6,125 nucleotides of DNA. Origin: Betaproteobacteria bacterium. GTDB lineage: Bacteria; Pseudomonadota; Gammaproteobacteria; Burkholderiales; Casimicrobiaceae. Positions 6,080 to 6,125 of the stretch are shown one piece after another (position 1 is the first letter of the stretch; every line of letters begins with the position of its first letter). The notes under the pieces are model-generated. The model saw only the letters and a list, made by a program, of their open reading frames with translations. It made no database searches and was not told the DNA's origin. The position numbers were made by a program, and so were the translations under genes. The stretch is from contig VBCS01000181.1 in the NCBI GenBank assembly GCA_005888955.1, positions 1-6,125 of the forward strand. Direction: 5' to 3'.

Positions 6080-6089
6080 GCTTGGGACC

Positions 6090-6098
6090 TAAGGTGCG
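6090..6098. repeat. 9-base direct repeat, right copy
   Basis: TAAGGTGCG appears here, eleven bases after the second paralogue's stop, matching the copy at 4973-4981. On the minus strand, bases 6125-6090 read AGWSNWQFRRTL without a stop. This joins in frame to the RPHPKDK of the topA tail if one repeat copy is removed. The bases adjoining this copy (GGACC, 6085-6089) would extend the minus-strand reading to RTLGP, close to the LGxHP seen at this point in many TopA tails. The repeat is seen directly; its meaning is inferred. Confidence 0.35.
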
Positions 6099-6125
6099 CC
6101 GGAATTGCCAGTTCGACCAACCCGC

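Noticed and set aside
4982..6089. An insertion sequence or integron cassette.
   Set aside because: No transposase or integrase is encoded. The inner ends (GGCCAAGGGCCTC and, reversed, GGTCCCAAGCTC) share only a few bases, too weak to call terminal inverted repeats.

Overview
The window is a chromosomal segment from a GC-rich proteobacterium, most likely a betaproteobacterium. It lies close to the replication origin: dnaN runs directly into gyrB with no recF between them. That order, together with a GyrB carrying the long insertion typical of beta- and gammaproteobacteria, is the reason for the placement. The species cannot be named from the sequence.

Layout. Bases 1-597 hold the last 198 codons of dnaN (sliding clamp), cut by the window edge. 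An 85-base gap follows with an 11-bp RNA hairpin, then complete gyrB (683-3136). Only 33 bases later, in the same direction, is a complete family-7 aldehyde dehydrogenase (3170-4714) related to alpha-aminoadipic semialdehyde / piperideine-6-carboxylate dehydrogenase. These three genes are GC-rich and look like ordinary core sequence. Converging on them from the minus strand is the C-terminal end of topA (stop at 4739-4741). It keeps only about 80 codons and loses all similarity near 4975-4981.

From about 4982 to about 6089 the composition changes: hand counts give 46% GC at 5001-5100 and 43% at 5341-5400, against 77% at 2581-2640 inside gyrB. This interval looks acquired. It holds a doubtful ORF (4977-5306) and two consecutive small genes (5334-5681 and 5735-6079) whose products I do not recognise. 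The two products are paralogues: 37 identities over 81 ungapped C-terminal positions by hand alignment. Their leaders share a near-identical Shine-Dalgarno/start block, and each has a variable cysteine-containing N-terminal part. They look like a tandem duplication expressed as one unit.

The 9-base word TAAGGTGCG occurs at the topA break (4973-4981) and again just past the second small gene (6090-6098). If the interval between is removed and one copy kept, the minus-strand frame stays open from 6125 into the topA tail. This suggests, but does not prove, that a roughly 1.1-kb cargo was inserted into the 3' end of topA. The test is whether the rest of topA lies beyond 6125.

Functionally, DnaN (processivity clamp), GyrB (negative supercoiling) and TopA (relaxation of negative supercoils) belong to replication and topology control. 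The aldehyde dehydrogenase is metabolic (probably lysine/pipecolate catabolism) and may simply be co-transcribed. No RNA genes, CRISPR arrays, transposases or phage genes were found.
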